Below, in pieces: positions 1 through 8,717 of a stretch of DNA of 64,000 bases (position 1 is the first letter of the stretch; every line of letters starts with the position of its first letter). Under the pieces are notes generated by a model. The model did no database searches, had not been told where the DNA came from, and saw only the letters and a program-made list of their open reading frames with translations. The position numbers and the translations under genes were made by a program. The DNA comes from JALYLC01 sp035696365. GTDB taxonomy: Bacteria; Actinomycetota; Thermoleophilia; Gaiellales; JALYLC01. The stretch covers positions 62,001-126,000 of the forward strand of contig DASRQS010000009.1 in assembly GCA_035696365.1 (NCBI GenBank), read 5' to 3'.

Positions 1-1
1 C

Positions 2-151
2 GTGTGGGTCAACTGCTTCCTTATCCGCGACCTGACCGCGCCCTTCGGCGGCATCGGGATCAGCGGCATCGGCCGGGAGGGCGGCGACTACGCGCTCGAC
101 TTCTACTCGGACCTGAAGACGCTGCAGATCCTGGATGGCTCGACGCGCTGA
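2..151 (+). CDS. Aldehyde dehydrogenase, C-terminal fragment (cut by window edge)
   Basis: Only the last 49 residues are present; the gene enters from the left and stops at TGA 149-151. The fragment carries the C-terminal signature of NAD(P)-dependent aldehyde dehydrogenases, a 'PFGG' stretch followed by 'SGIGREGG' and an aromatic-rich tail ('YALDFYSDLKTLQI'). The 'LRDLTAPFGG' wording is closest to what I know of the 2-hydroxymuconate and 5-carboxymethyl-2-hydroxymuconate semialdehyde dehydrogenases of meta-cleavage aromatic catabolism. That substrate guess is inference, because the catalytic Cys and Glu lie outside the window. Two small cupin genes follow in the same direction after a palindromic repeat. 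Confidence 0.85.
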   Translation: MWVNCFLIRDLTAPFGGIGISGIGREGGDYALDFYSDLKTLQILDGSTR

Positions 152-158
152 ACACCGA

Positions 159-193
159 CTGCACACTCCGGGGTCAGACCCGGGTTTGTGCAG
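159..193. repeat. Palindromic intergenic element with GTCAGAC core (copy 1)
   Basis: An imperfect palindrome centred on A176; 14 of 17 base pairs are complementary. The core is GGGTCAGACCC and the outer arms begin CTGCACA and end TGTGCAG. It lies 8 bp after the stop codon of the aldehyde dehydrogenase. Similar elements occur at 9415, 31848, 31902 and 56570, so it is one member of a dispersed family. As RNA it would form a hairpin and could act as a terminator; there is no T-run. Confidence 0.75.
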
Positions 194-227
194 ACGTGGA
201 GTGCACGTCGCGCGGTACGGTTCTCAC

Positions 228-602
228 ATGCCCAGAAAGATCAACCTGGCCGAGGCCTTCGGCCGCATCGACGAGTACTACAGCCCGCGTATCGCCGGCG
301 AGGTGAACGACTTCCAGGTGAAGATCGTGAAGGTCCAGGGCGAGTTCGTGTGGCACCACCACGAGCAGGAGGACGAGCTCTTCCTGGTCGTCAAGGGCCG
401 CCTGCTGATGCGCTTCCGGGACGGCGACGAGTGGATCGAGGAGGGCGAGATGATCGTCGTGCCGCACGGCGTCGAGCATTGCCCCGACGTGCCCCAGGGC
501 GAGGCGCACGTGCTGCTGATCGAGCGAGCGGGAACGCCCAACACGGGGAGCGCCGGCGGGGAGCGCACCGTCGAGCCGGTGCCGCTGGAGCAGGGCTCGT
601 GA
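228..602 (+). CDS. Small cupin-domain protein
   Basis: Encodes 124 residues that make up a single cupin barrel. The metal-binding motif 1 is visible as 'WHHHEQEDELFLVVKG' (around residues 42-57) and motif 2 as 'PHGVEHCP' (around 82-89), so the His/Glu metal ligands look intact. I chose ATG 228 because the upstream in-frame extension runs into the palindromic repeat. The stop overlaps the GTG start of the next cupin gene by 4 bp, which implies translational coupling. The substrate is unknown. Single-domain cupins of this kind can be isomerases, dioxygenases or binding proteins; the neighbouring semialdehyde dehydrogenase hints at aromatic catabolism. Confidence 0.85.
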   Translation: MPRKINLAEAFGRIDEYYSPRIAGEVNDFQVKIVKVQGEFVWHHHEQEDELFLVVKGRLLMRFRDGDEWIEEGEMIVVPHGVEHCPDVPQGEAHVLLIERAGTPNTGSAGGERTVEPVPLEQGS

Positions 603-1078
603 CGGGCGATCGCGAAGCAGGCACCGAGGCCTGGCACCGGCGCCTCCACCACACCGGCCACGACGAGCTGAGCGAGGACACCGCGCAGACGCCAGGCATG
701 CGCCGCTTCGAGGCGATCTCGGGCAAGCGCAACGGCTCGCGCAAGATCTGGATGGGCAAGACGCACGTCGCGCCCGGCATGGTGTCCGGCGACCACCACC
801 ACGGCGAGGCCGAGACCGGCATCTACGTCGTCTCCGGCCACCCGGTGTTCGTCTTCCTCGAGAACGACGCCGAGCGCCGCGTCGAGACCAGCCCCGGCGA
901 CTACATCTACGTGCCGCCCTACGTGCCGCACCGTGAGGAGAACCCCTCGCCCGACGAGGAGGCCGTCGTCGTGCTCGCCCGCAGCACGCAGGAGGGCATC
1001 GTCGTCAACCTCTCGAGCCTGCGTGCCGAGGTGCCCGAGCTCGACGAGCTGATCGCCCAGCTCGCGACCGAGGAGTAG
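599..1078 (+). CDS. Cupin-domain protein
   Basis: Encodes 159 residues starting at GTG 599, in a GTGA overlap with the preceding cupin gene. The central part shows the cupin metal motifs: 'HVAPGMVSGDHHHGEAETGIYVVSGHP' contains the His pair and Glu (written here as a family description), and 'YVPPYVPHREENPS' carries the second His motif. The acidic C-terminus ('VPELDELIAQL') is unremarkable. The pair of overlapping cupin genes suggests two subunits or two successive steps of one pathway, but no substrate can be read from the sequence. It converges on the deazaflavin oxidoreductase gene, with 3 bp between the stop codons. Confidence 0.85.
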   Translation: MTGDREAGTEAWHRRLHHTGHDELSEDTAQTPGMRRFEAISGKRNGSRKIWMGKTHVAPGMVSGDHHHGEAETGIYVVSGHPVFVFLENDAERRVETSPGDYIYVPPYVPHREENPSPDEEAVVVLARSTQEGIVVNLSSLRAEVPELDELIAQLATEE

Positions 1079-1081
1079 GCC

Positions 1082-1513
1082 CTACCCCTCCGGCCGCAGC
1101 CGCACGACCGGGATCTCCCGCGTCGTGCGCTCGCGGTAGTCCTCGAAGCCCGAGTAGACGGCCGCGAGGCGGCCGAACAGGCGCTCGCGCTCGGCGCCGT
1201 TCGTCACGATCGCAGCGACGGGACGGCGTCCTGCGTCCGTGATGACGATGCCGCGCGGCTCTGCCTCCAGATTCGTGAACCAGGAGGGATGCCGCGGATC
1301 GCCGCCGCTCGAGGCCATCACGACCCAGTCGCCGCCGTCCTCGACGAACAGCAGCGGCACGCTGCGCGGTTTGCCGGAGGTGCGGCCGCGCGTCTCGAGC
1401 ACCAGCACCGGGGCGCCGAGCAGCCGGCGACCGAAGCGGCCGCCGGTCCTGCGGAAGAGAACGCTGTGCACGCGCGTGGCCAGGTTGCGCACGGTGTGCC
1501 TGGGCTGCAGCAT
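1082..1513 (-). CDS. Deazaflavin (F420)-type nitroreductase family protein
   Basis: Encodes 143 residues of the Ddn/FPOR-like family of split-barrel oxidoreductases ('nitroreductase family deazaflavin-dependent oxidoreductase'). Typical signatures are 'LETRGRTSGKPRSVPLLFVEDGG' (a family block shortened here), followed by 'VVMASSGGDPRHPSWFTNLEAEP' and 'DYRERTTREIPVVRLRP' at the C-terminus. Members usually use F420H2 to reduce quinones, nitro compounds or unsaturated ketones. ATG 1513 gives a product of normal family length; longer in-frame extensions upstream have no family similarity. It is divergent from the methyltransferase gene at 1627. The family call is firm, the substrate unknown. Confidence 0.85.
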   Translation of the reverse strand: MLQPRHTVRNLATRVHSVLFRRTGGRFGRRLLGAPVLVLETRGRTSGKPRSVPLLFVEDGGDWVVMASSGGDPRHPSWFTNLEAEPRGIVITDAGRRPVAAIVTNGAERERLFGRLAAVYSGFEDYRERTTREIPVVRLRPEG

Positions 1514-1626
1514 CTCCGGCGAGCATAACCGCCGTTTGCACAAGTACCATCTGACGTGGGAGGGCCGACAAACGGAGGCCGCCACATGCTCATTCGCAAC
1601 CGTCGCCCGCCGGTAAGCCGGGCCGT

Positions 1627-2343
1627 ATGACCCGCGTCGTGCAGCAGCACGATGCCAGCGCCGCCAATCGCGACTACTACGAGCGCGCCGAGAACCGTCG
1701 GATCTACCGACCCGATGGCGGACTGGATGCCGCAGAGGCCGCGCTCGTCGAGCGGTTCCTGCCGGCCGGAGGGACGGTGCTCGATCTGGGATGCGGCAAT
1801 GGTCGCGTGGCGCTCGCGCTGGCCGCACGCGGCTATGCCGCCGAGGGCCTCGACATCTCCCCGTCGATGATCGAGGAGGCGCAGGAGGCCGCCGCTGCGA
1901 GCGGCGCCGACGTGACGTTCCGCATCGGCGACGCAGTCCGGCTCCCCCAGGACGAGAACGAGCTCGACGCCGTCGTGTTCGCATGCAACGGCCTCGGTCA
2001 CCTCACGCGCGATGGCAAGGTCGCGTGCCTGGTCGAGCTGCAGCGCGTCCTGCGGCCGGGCGGCGTCGCGCTGCTCAGCCTGCGCACGCCCTACGCGCTC
2101 AACCGCATGCTTCCGCGTCTCCTGCGCAACGTCGTCTTGCCGCGCAAGGGCCTCCGCCCCGACGAGGAGGCCGACGGTGAGCAGTACGTGCAGCGTCCGT
2201 CGCTCAGCTGGCTCGTCGGCCAGTGCCGCGAGGTGCGGCTCGACCCGATCTGCGTGTGCTCGCACCGCCAGGCATCACGCGGCGCATTCCCGAAGAGCAC
2301 GCTGCCCGTCGGCGGGCAGTTCTACGTCGTCGCGCGCGCCTAG
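1627..2343 (+). CDS. Class I SAM-dependent methyltransferase
   Basis: Encodes 238 residues. The SAM-binding glycine-rich motif I is 'VLDLGCGNGRVALALAARGY' (around residues 51-70) and is followed by the acidic motif II 'GLDISPSMIEEA'. Motif post-III, 'VLRPGGVALLSLRTP', is also present, so this is a complete Rossmann-fold methyltransferase of the Methyltransf_11/25 type. The methyl acceptor cannot be inferred. The gene diverges from the deazaflavin oxidoreductase gene and converges on the TPR-like gene with a 10-bp gap. ATG 1627 is the first plausible start and lies 10 codons before the conserved region. Confidence 0.85.
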   Translation: MTRVVQQHDASAANRDYYERAENRRIYRPDGGLDAAEAALVERFLPAGGTVLDLGCGNGRVALALAARGYAAEGLDISPSMIEEAQEAAAASGADVTFRIGDAVRLPQDENELDAVVFACNGLGHLTRDGKVACLVELQRVLRPGGVALLSLRTPYALNRMLPRLLRNVVLPRKGLRPDEEADGEQYVQRPSLSWLVGQCREVRLDPICVCSHRQASRGAFPKSTLPVGGQFYVVARA

Positions 2344-2353
2344 CGAGTAGTTC

Positions 2354-3652
2354 CTACCACCAGCCGAGCTTGTCGAGCATCGTGACGAGCGTGCGGCGAC
2401 GCGTGTGCTCCTCGCGCGCGGCGTGGGCGAACGCGACGACCTCGGCGCCTCGTCCGTGGGCGTCCGCCGCCTTGCGCATCGCGCGCAGGTGGCGCACGGC
2501 GTTGCCGTAGCTCTCGCGCTCGGACGTCTCGAGCTCTGCCGCCACGAGCAGCCGGTAGTGCCTGAGCGCCGAATCGAGGTCGTCCACCGCGGCGATCCGC
2601 GCCAGCTCGAGCCGCACCGCGACGGGCACCGGAAGCTTCTCGGCGGCGCTCAGCGCAGCGGCCGTCGCACCATCGGCGAGCAACGCGGTGACCAGCTCGC
2701 CGGCGTCGCCGTCGCGCTCGGCCGCCTGCGCGAGCTGTGCGTGGGCCCAGGCGCGTTCGCCGTCGCGCTCGTCGCCGGCGGCTCCGAGCAGCTCGGCCGC
2801 GACCTGTGCGCTCGGCGCCCTCTGCAACTCGGTGCGCAACAGGGCGACGGCGTCGGCGCGGCGATTGGCCTGCAGGTACGCCGCGACGAGCGCGTCACGC
2901 AACGAATCGTCTCCGGCTCCGTGCGCGGTCACGCCGCGCTGCAGCCAGTCGAGTGCGTCGTCCTGCCGCATGGCGATGTCGAGCTCGTGTGCGATGCGCA
3001 CGTAGCGCGCCGGCTGCTCCAGATCGAGTGCGAGCTCCCGCACCAGGCGGTCGATGTCTCCGAGCGCACGTGCCAGGGACTCGCTCATCGCCCGCAACGT
3101 GAGGCCCGTGTGCGAGAGCGCGGCGTGCGAGTCGGGCGCGATGTCCTCGAGCTTGCGGGTCAGGATCGTGTCGACCGCCGCCAGGCCGTCGTCGCCGAGC
3201 ACGTCGCGGTAGCGCTCCGGCGCGTCCTGCATCCAGTCGCGCTCCGTTCGCTCCGCGAGCTCGACCAGCCGGGCGGCGAGCGCGGTGGGCTTGGGCGGCA
3301 CCGCGCGGCAGGCAGCGAGGTGGAGCTCCCTCACGTCGTCGCGCAGGGCGTCCATGTCGGGATCGCCCGCGCTGAACTGACCGAGCGCCTTGTCCACGCA
3401 CAGGATGGCGTGCTCGGCGAGCGAGACGCAGCCGGGATGCCGCGCGGCGACGAGCTCGTGCAGCTGGACGAGCGTCTCCTGGATGCGCGCGGCGAAGCGG
3501 GTGGGCCCGCGCCAGGCCGTCTCGCGTGAGGGCTTCGTGACTGCCGTCAGGCCCTTGCGCACGGTCACGACATCGATCGAGCCGACCGAGGCGGAGACCT
3601 GTACGTCGAGGCGGTCGGTTGGAATTGCAGTCCGCGGCGAGGAGTCCGTCAC
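2354..3652 (-). CDS. TPR-like helical repeat protein resembling the C-terminal half of SWIM zinc-finger proteins
   Basis: Encodes 432 residues from GTG 3652. The second half consists of helical repeat-like segments ('DALDWLQRGVTAHG', 'RADAVALLRTELQRAPS', 'ALRHYRLLVAAELET') and ends in 'REEHTRRRTLVTMLDKLGW'. In my recollection this layout matches the tail of bacterial SWIM zinc-finger/DUF6880 proteins, whose C-termini end in a similar basic 'RRKR..L..LLD' patch. The Cys-rich SWIM motif (CxC...CxH) is absent; the N-terminus instead has an Arg- and Glu-rich helical region. It may therefore be a stand-alone derivative. Function unknown; a scaffold or binding role is plausible. Confidence 0.55.
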   Translation of the reverse strand: MTDSSPRTAIPTDRLDVQVSASVGSIDVVTVRKGLTAVTKPSRETAWRGPTRFAARIQETLVQLHELVAARHPGCVSLAEHAILCVDKALGQFSAGDPDMDALRDDVRELHLAACRAVPPKPTALAARLVELAERTERDWMQDAPERYRDVLGDDGLAAVDTILTRKLEDIAPDSHAALSHTGLTLRAMSESLARALGDIDRLVRELALDLEQPARYVRIAHELDIAMRQDDALDWLQRGVTAHGAGDDSLRDALVAAYLQANRRADAVALLRTELQRAPSAQVAAELLGAAGDERDGERAWAHAQLAQAAERDGDAGELVTALLADGATAAALSAAEKLPVPVAVRLELARIAAVDDLDSALRHYRLLVAAELETSERESYGNAVRHLRAMRKAADAHGRGAEVVAFAHAAREEHTRRRTLVTMLDKLGWW

Positions 3653-3962
3653 GAGCGCTCAGCGAGCGGGCCCGCCTCGCGTACCGATCGCGAATCCGTC
3701 GAGAGCAGCGATTTCCGTGCGTCCATAAACACTACGGTAGCTTGTAACGATTGTTTCCGCGGACACGGGGCAGATCCGCTAGGCCGCGGGAACGACTCGA
3801 AAACGGAACTCGGAAGTGTTTTCAGGCGCGTTCACCGGGGCGACCCTGGACGATGCCAGACCCGTGCCCGGGTGCAGCGTCACCGGGCGGGCGGGCGAGA
3901 GTTGATCGTGTGCGCCTGCAGCCGTCCGCGCAGCCAGTCGCCTCGCTCTAGCCAGGGGCTTG
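3653..3962. other. 310-bp non-coding gap
   Basis: No reading frame here has recognisable similarity or coding character. The part at about 3725-3765 is noticeably more AT-rich than the surroundings and lies 70-110 bp upstream of the GTG start of the minus-strand TPR-like gene, so it most likely holds that gene's promoter. I could not identify convincing -35/-10 boxes. The remaining part follows the stop of the P-loop kinase gene and may hold its terminator, though no strong hairpin is evident. Confidence 0.5.
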
Positions 3963-4544
3963 TCATCGCCACGGACGCCTGCCACTCCAGCTCGCGGCCA
4001 CGAGCACGTCCGCGGCCACCTCGGCGAGAGGCCTGTCGCCGTTCTCGACCACCGCGTCCTCCAGCGCGTTGGCCTCGCCCCGCGCCGCGAACTCCGCGGT
4101 CTGGGCCAGGTGCTCTGCGAGCTGCGCGCCCGAGTCGCGCGCACGCAGCCGGCGTTCGATCACGGCCTGGGACGCGACCAGGCGCACGACGACCAGCTCG
4201 ACGCCCGGCAGCGCCGCGCGGAACTCGTCCAGCTGCGCGCGATCCTCGACGTAGCGCGCCAGCACGAGCCGCTCTACACCCGCTTCGCGGAACGTCGGCC
4301 AGATCAGGCGCAGGTTCTGCGCGAGCACCGAGCGCTGTGTCAACAGCGAGGCCGGAGCGGGGTCGACCCAGCCGAGCCAGTCGAGGTCGACCAGCGCGTA
4401 GGGCTGCTCCCAGAGCTCCAGCAACTCGCCGAGCGCGATCGCCACGGCGGTCTTTCCGGAGCCCATCGTCCCGGTCAGCAGGATGGCTCGGGCGGGAGGG
4501 GCTTCCGGCACGGGCGCACGATAGCTCGCGAGGGTAATGTCCAT
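3963..4544 (-). CDS. P-loop nucleotide kinase-like protein
   Basis: Encodes 193 residues. The Walker A motif is 'GTMGSGKTA' (residues 25-33), followed by 'YALVDLDWLGWVDP', a Walker-B/substrate-binding-like segment typical of small kinases (AAA_33, gluconate/shikimate/adenylate-type). A basic lid-like helix, 'VIERRLRARDSG', follows around residue 130. The substrate is not identifiable. ATG 4544 overlaps the start of the divergent diguanylate cyclase gene by 8 bp; a GTG at 4511 is an alternative start that would remove the overlap. It probably works in the cytoplasm on a metabolite or nucleotide. Confidence 0.7.
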   Translation of the reverse strand: MDITLASYRAPVPEAPPARAILLTGTMGSGKTAVAIALGELLELWEQPYALVDLDWLGWVDPAPASLLTQRSVLAQNLRLIWPTFREAGVERLVLARYVEDRAQLDEFRAALPGVELVVVRLVASQAVIERRLRARDSGAQLAEHLAQTAEFAARGEANALEDAVVENGDRPLAEVAADVLVAASWSGRRPWR

Positions 4545-6687
4545 CCGCGTTCCGGCCGATAGAAATCGGGTGAGCACGCCGCCCGTCACTCCCGGGCCGC
4601 ACCGCGGCGACCCCCCCGTGCCTGTCACCCGACTGCGACAGGTCGTGGACGGGATGCACGAGGGCGTGGTGGTGCGCGACGCGGAGGGGACGATCGTCGA
4701 TCTCAACCCCGCTGCGGAGCGGATCCTGCGACGCTCGCGCAGCGCTCTGATCGGAAGCAAGACCGTCAATCCCCGCACCGCCGTGCACCCCGACGGCTCG
4801 CCGTTCCCACACCACGAATCGGCGGCGAGCGTCGCGCTCGCGACCGGGCGCGACGTCGTGGAGCAGCTCAACGGCGTGACCATGGACGACGGCGAGCTGC
4901 GCTGGATCTCGGTCAACGCGCGCGCACTGCGCGAGGACGACACCATCACCGGCGTCGTCACGACGTTCGTGGACGTGACGGAGCAGCGAGCGATCGTGGC
5001 CGCGCTGGCCGAGTCGGAGCGGCGCTTCCGGCTGCTCGCCGAGAACGCCGGCGACCTGATCTCGAGCATCGACCCTCGCGGGATCCGCACCTACGTCTCG
5101 CCCTCCTGCCGCACGCTGCTCGGCTATGAGCCCGAGGAGCTGATCGGGCGCACGGCCGTCGACATCGTGCACCCGGACGACCGCGAGCACATCGGGCGCT
5201 ACCTGCGCTCCTTGATGGAGCAAGGGCCGGCGAGCGACGAGGGCCGCTTCCTGCACAAGGACGGCCATTGGGTCTGGATGGAGACGAGGGGCCGCGCCGT
5301 CGTGAGCGAGCACGGTGAGGTGATCGAGCTGCAGACCGCGGCCCGCGACGTCACCGAGCGGCGCCAGGCCGACGAGACGCGGCGGGCCAGCGAGGCCGCG
5401 GCCGTGGCGGCGCGCGACGCACTCACGACCGTTCTCGACGCCACGACGCAATACGCGATCATCGGCACGGACGCCGACGGCGTGATCACGGTCTTCAACG
5501 GCGGGGCGGAGCGCATGCTCGGCTATCGCGCGGCGGATCTGATCGGCCGCCACCACCCCGAGCTGTTTCACGACCCGGAGGAGCTCCAGCGCCGGGCCGC
5601 CGAGTTCGGCGTCCCCGTCGAGGGCGTGCTCGGGCACGGGACGCGCACGCGCGACACCGACACGCGCGACTGGACGCTCGTGCGCAAGGACGGCGTCAAG
5701 CTGCCGGTCTCGCTTGCGATCACGGCCATTCGCTCGGCCGGCGGCACGCTCACGGGCTACCTCGGCATCGGGCGCGACATCACCTCCGAGCGCCAGTCGG
5801 CGAGGGAGCTGCGCGACGCGGAGGAGCGCTTCCGCAACGCCTTCGACAAGGCGCCCATCGGCAAGGCGCTCGTGTCGCCGGACGGTCACTTCACGCGCGT
5901 CAACAGCGCGCTCTGCAGCATCCTCGGCGTCTCCGAGCCGGAGCTGCTCGGCACGACCTTCCAGACGCTGACACACCCCGACGATCTCGATGTCGACCTC
6001 GACCACATGCGGCGCATGCTCTCGGGTCAGGGCGAGTCGTACTCGATGGAGAAGCGCTACCGGCACGCCGATGGCCACTTCATCTGGGCGCTCCTCAGCG
6101 TCTCGCTGGTGTGCGACGAGGCCGGGGCCCCGCTCTACTTCGTGTCGCAGATCCAGGACATCAGCGAGCAGAAGCGGATCGAGCAGCGGCTGACCGACCT
6201 CAGCCTGCACGATCCGCTCACGGGTCTCGCCAACCGCGTGCTCTTCGCCGATCGCCTCGCGCACGCCGTGGAGCGCTCCCGGCGCTCCAAGGAGCGCGTC
6301 GCGGTGCTGTTCATCGACCTCGACCGCTTCAAGGACGTCAACGACAGCTTCGGCCACGCCGCGGGCGACGAGCTGCTGCGCCAGGCGGGCGAGCGGATGC
6401 GCCGGGTCGTGCGCCCCGCCGACACGATCGCGCGGTTGGGCGGCGACGAGTTCACGGTGCTGTGCGAGGACCTCGGCGCCGTCAACGACGCCGGCTGGGT
6501 GGCCGATCGCGTCAGCGACTCGCTGGAGCGCCCGTTCGATCTCTTCGGCAGCGTGACGAGCATCGGCGTCAGCATCGGGATTGCCGTCGCGGACAGGCAC
6601 GACAGCGCCGAGACCGTCCTGGCCAAGGCCGACGCCGCGATGTACCGCACGAAGAACGACCGCCGCGAATGGAAGGGCGCCGCGTGA
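4537..6687 (+). CDS. Diguanylate cyclase with four PAS domains
   Basis: Encodes 716 residues without membrane segments. Four PAS/PAC units are visible, beginning at about residues 31, 165, 300 and 428; each ends in a PAC-like 'D(V/I)(T/S)E(Q/R)' motif. A GGDEF domain follows (about 550-710). The active-site loop is an intact GGDEF at residues 635-639, and an RxxD inhibitory-site motif ('RPAD') stands five residues before it, so product-inhibited synthesis of cyclic di-GMP is expected. There is no EAL domain. ATG 4537 gives the longest product; GTG 4570 is an alternative that avoids overlap with the divergent kinase gene. The stop overlaps the next gene's GTG start by 4 bp, coupling the enzyme to a secreted protein. 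Confidence 0.93.
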   Translation: MSIRVPADRNRVSTPPVTPGPHRGDPPVPVTRLRQVVDGMHEGVVVRDAEGTIVDLNPAAERILRRSRSALIGSKTVNPRTAVHPDGSPFPHHESAASVALATGRDVVEQLNGVTMDDGELRWISVNARALREDDTITGVVTTFVDVTEQRAIVAALAESERRFRLLAENAGDLISSIDPRGIRTYVSPSCRTLLGYEPEELIGRTAVDIVHPDDREHIGRYLRSLMEQGPASDEGRFLHKDGHWVWMETRGRAVVSEHGEVIELQTAARDVTERRQADETRRASEAAAVAARDALTTVLDATTQYAIIGTDADGVITVFNGGAERMLGYRAADLIGRHHPELFHDPEELQRRAAEFGVPVEGVLGHGTRTRDTDTRDWTLVRKDGVKLPVSLAITAIRSAGGTLTGYLGIGRDITSERQSARELRDAEERFRNAFDKAPIGKALVSPDGHFTRVNSALCSILGVSEPELLGTTFQTLTHPDDLDVDLDHMRRMLSGQGESYSMEKRYRHADGHFIWALLSVSLVCDEAGAPLYFVSQIQDISEQKRIEQRLTDLSLHDPLTGLANRVLFADRLAHAVERSRRSKERVAVLFIDLDRFKDVNDSFGHAAGDELLRQAGERMRRVVRPADTIARLGGDEFTVLCEDLGAVNDAGWVADRVSDSLERPFDLFGSVTSIGVSIGIAVADRHDSAETVLAKADAAMYRTKNDRREWKGAA

Positions 6688-8717
6688 GACGCTGCGCCCT
6701 GTTGGCGCTGCTCCCGCTCGCACTCCTGCTGATTCCCGCCCCGGGTGCGTCCGCGGCGACCTGCACGGCGAGCACGAGCGGCTCGTGGAGCGCGGCGGGC
6801 ACGTGGAGCTGCCATGCGGTGCCAGGGGCGACGGACGCGGTCGTGATTCCGGCCGGCAAGACGGTCACGGTCGCCGACAACGACGACGGCGAGAGCGTCG
6901 CCGGCCTCACGCTGAAGGGAGGGACGCTCGCCCTCGGCGACTCGAGCGAGGTCGACACGACCGGCTTCGCCGCGATCGGCGGCGGCACCGTCAGCGGTCC
7001 GCAGTACGCGCTGCTCCAGGTGACGCTCGACACCGGCGCGCAGGCCGCGATCGACGCCGGCGGCCTGACCGTCGACGGCGCCTACGTGAACATGGCCGGC
7101 GACGGCACCTTCGGCGTGTCCGGCCCGCTTACGCTCGCCAACGGCGGCTGGATCGAGAGCGATGTCGACACGACCTGGAGCGGCACCGCGCCCTGGGCCC
7201 TCGGCGGCGGCGCGGGCACACCTCCCGACCCGCCGCCGACCTCGGGCTTCGAGATGGTCGGCGGCCAGCTCACGATCACGAGCGCCACATCGGCGCAGCC
7301 GGCAGCCAGCGGCGGCGACGGCGTGATCCAGCTCGACGGCGGAGCGACGCTCTCCAAGCAGGACGCGACGACGACGACGCTCGGGGTCGGTGTGCTGCTG
7401 GACACCTCGGAGATCCAGGTCCAGGCAGGCAAGCTGATCGGCCGCTTCCAGGGCTCGGGGGAGCTCCACGTGTCGCCGGGAGCGACGCTCGGGCTGGCCG
7501 GCGCAGGACTCTCGCTCGCGCCGCCCGCGATCGACATGACCGGCGGGACGCTCGAGGCCGAGCCGGGATCCGACATCACCCTGGCCCTGCCCGGCGCGCC
7601 CGCGCTCCGCCACCTCGGCGTGCTCGCCGGCGCCGCGCTCGACGTGAGCATCGACAACGGCAGCGGGCCGGTCGACACGGCCGCTGCGCCCGACGACCTC
7701 GCGAAGGAGATCGCGATCGTGCCCGGCGCGACGCTCAGCCTCGACGGGGGCGGCGGGATCCTCGGCCTCTCCGACGGAGAGACGCTCGGCGGAGGCGGGA
7801 CGCTCGACGGCTCGCTCGTCAACACGGCCGGCACGGTTGCGCCGAACGGCAAGCTCCACCTCACCGGCGCCTACGCGCAGGGAGCGGACGGGGCGCTCGC
7901 GCTCGACCTGCGCAGCGCCGCGGACGGCGACGCGCTGGCCGTCGACGGCTCGGTCGAGCTCGCGGGCACGCTCCGGGTCGCGACCGACTATGCGCCCGCG
8001 GCGAACGCGGCGGCGCTCGTCCTCACCGCGGTTGCGAAGCCCTCCGGCACCTTCGCGAAGACCTTCGCGCCGATCTCGGCAGCGCGCGGCTGGGCGCCCA
8101 TCTACGGCGCAGGCGGCGTCACGCTCGCGCTCGGCGCCCCGAGCAGCGCCGGCGGCGACGGCCCCACATCCCTGAGCGTGCCCGAGCTGCGGCCCGCCAC
8201 TCCCATCGTCGGCGGGGGCACACGCTGCCTGCCCGGCGCATGGAAGGGCGCGCACGCCTTCGCCTACCAGTGGCTGCGCGGCGGCAAGCCGATCGCAAAG
8301 GCCACATCGGCGCGCTACCTCGTCGCTCCCGCCGACGGCGGCCGCAAGCTCGCCTGCCGCGTGACTGCGACGTCGGCCGACGGGGCGCGGGCCGTCGCCA
8401 CCAGCAAGCGCGCGCGAGCGCACGTCGGGCTGATCGTCGCCGGAGTCGCGGTCGAAAGCGGTGGCGGGCTGTCCGCAACGCTGCGCTGCGACCACGGCGA
8501 ACGACACTGCAGCGGGTCGCTGCGCCTGCTCGTAGGCGGCCGCGCCGTCGGGCAGGGCCGCTTTGCGCTACGGGCGCCCGGCGGCGTCGTGCACCTCGCG
8601 CCCGTCCACGGCGCGGGCAGGTCCGCGAGCGGCGACGCGGCGACCGTACGGGTCGCCTACCGCAACCGCGCGGGTGCCGAGCGAAACGTGCTGCAGCGCC
8701 TCGTGCTCACCGGCTAG
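6684..8717 (+). CDS. Large secreted protein with beta-repeat region and Ig-like domain
   Basis: Encodes 677 residues from GTG 6684, in a GTGA overlap with the diguanylate cyclase gene. The N-terminus is a clear Sec signal peptide ('RRCALLALLPLALLLIPAPGASA'-type: basic, hydrophobic, then Ala-x-Ala), followed by 'GSWSAAGTWSC', which resembles the G8-type start of parallel beta-helix proteins. A long Gly/Thr/Ala/Asp-rich stretch of short beta-repeats ('GGTL.L...') follows to about residue 500. A C-terminal Ig-like unit ('YQWLRGGKPIAKATSARYLV') is followed by a Cys-containing beta-domain. It is probably an exported adhesin or envelope structural protein. Coupling to a c-di-GMP synthase fits a role in attachment; that is inference. 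Confidence 0.75.
   Translation: MRRCALLALLPLALLLIPAPGASAATCTASTSGSWSAAGTWSCHAVPGATDAVVIPAGKTVTVADNDDGESVAGLTLKGGTLALGDSSEVDTTGFAAIGGGTVSGPQYALLQVTLDTGAQAAIDAGGLTVDGAYVNMAGDGTFGVSGPLTLANGGWIESDVDTTWSGTAPWALGGGAGTPPDPPPTSGFEMVGGQLTITSATSAQPAASGGDGVIQLDGGATLSKQDATTTTLGVGVLLDTSEIQVQAGKLIGRFQGSGELHVSPGATLGLAGAGLSLAPPAIDMTGGTLEAEPGSDITLALPGAPALRHLGVLAGAALDVSIDNGSGPVDTAAAPDDLAKEIAIVPGATLSLDGGGGILGLSDGETLGGGGTLDGSLVNTAGTVAPNGKLHLTGAYAQGADGALALDLRSAADGDALAVDGSVELAGTLRVATDYAPAANAAALVLTAVAKPSGTFAKTFAPISAARGWAPIYGAGGVTLALGAPSSAGGDGPTSLSVPELRPATPIVGGGTRCLPGAWKGAHAFAYQWLRGGKPIAKATSARYLVAPADGGRKLACRVTATSADGARAVATSKRARAHVGLIVAGVAVESGGGLSATLRCDHGERHCSGSLRLLVGGRAVGQGRFALRAPGGVVHLAPVHGAGRSASGDAATVRVAYRNRAGAERNVLQRLVLTG

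Noticed and set aside
3880..6723. 947-residue minus-strand open frame opposite the diguanylate cyclase
   Set aside because: Composition is that of a GC-rich shadow, with no recognisable motif; the plus strand encodes an intact PAS-GGDEF protein.
6684..8717. Autotransporter or fasciclin-type adhesin
   Set aside because: There is no outer-membrane barrel or fasciclin motif; only a signal peptide, beta-repeat composition and an Ig-like unit can be supported.
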